A model generated the notes under the pieces. That model saw only the letters and a program-made list of their open reading frames with translations. It was not told where the DNA came from and did no database searches. The translations under genes were made by a program, and so were the position numbers. This document shows positions 14,151 through 14,183 of a stretch of DNA of 14,183 nt, piece after piece. The stretch is from positions 1-14,183 of the forward strand of contig JAJFMS010000008.1 in the NCBI GenBank assembly GCA_020696885.1, written 5' to 3'. The stretch is from Armatimonadota bacterium. GTDB taxonomy: Bacteria; Armatimonadota; SYMT01. Numbering within the stretch: position 1 is the first letter of the stretch; each line of letters starts with the position of its first letter.

Positions 14151-14183
14151 CCTACAGGGAACCGGTGGTTTCCGCTTCGTGGA

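Overview
The window is GC-rich bacterial chromosome with no mobile-element genes, tRNA, rRNA or CRISPR array that I can see. It is almost entirely genes for exported proteins. These are a DUF1501 protein, a DUF1552 (HXXSHH) protein with a twin-arginine signal, a large 'planctomycete surface cytochrome' (DUF1587/1592/1588/1585) with two CxxCH heme motifs, a secreted protein with two STN-like domains, an M36 (fungalysin) metallopeptidase with five fibronectin-III-like repeats, and a DUF348-G5-3D cell-wall protein. The last gene encodes a YflT/17M-type general stress protein. The surface-cytochrome set is typical of Planctomycetes, Verrucomicrobia, Acidobacteria and Armatimonadota. The G5-3D protein is more usual in Firmicutes, Actinobacteria, Chloroflexi and Armatimonadota. 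Armatimonadota is my best guess, from gene content only.

Layout: 3-1043 (+) is the 3' part of a DUF1501 gene. It converges on a two-gene minus-strand operon, 5080-2483 (DUF1592-type cytochrome) followed 4 bases later by 2478-1156 (DUF1552). Upstream on the minus strand are a doubtful 57-codon ORF (5361-5188) and the STN-like protein (7322-5385). A 635-base non-coding gap with hairpin-forming repeats follows, then the M36 peptidase (11482-7958). Upstream of that, 11949-11688 holds a small conserved-looking gene broken by a frameshift. Next comes an 18-bp perfect inverted repeat and the G5-3D gene (12964-12125, TTG start). A 382-base divergent control region separates this from the general stress gene (13347-13937, +). 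The right end carries short tandem repeats and hairpins.

How the genes may work together: the DUF1592-type and DUF1552 genes are a known conserved pair, and both products are exported. DUF1501 is a comparable partner family, so 1-5080 looks like one surface/periplasmic module of unknown chemistry. The right side is envelope maintenance and stress: a 3D-fold peptidoglycan-active protein divergent from a stress protein whose upstream region has a good sigma-B-like promoter match. I do not claim a new defence or mobile system. The observations most worth following are the sigma-B-like promoter, a possible degenerate c-di-AMP riboswitch upstream of the G5-3D gene, the frameshifted small gene, and the density of short repeated hairpin elements between genes.
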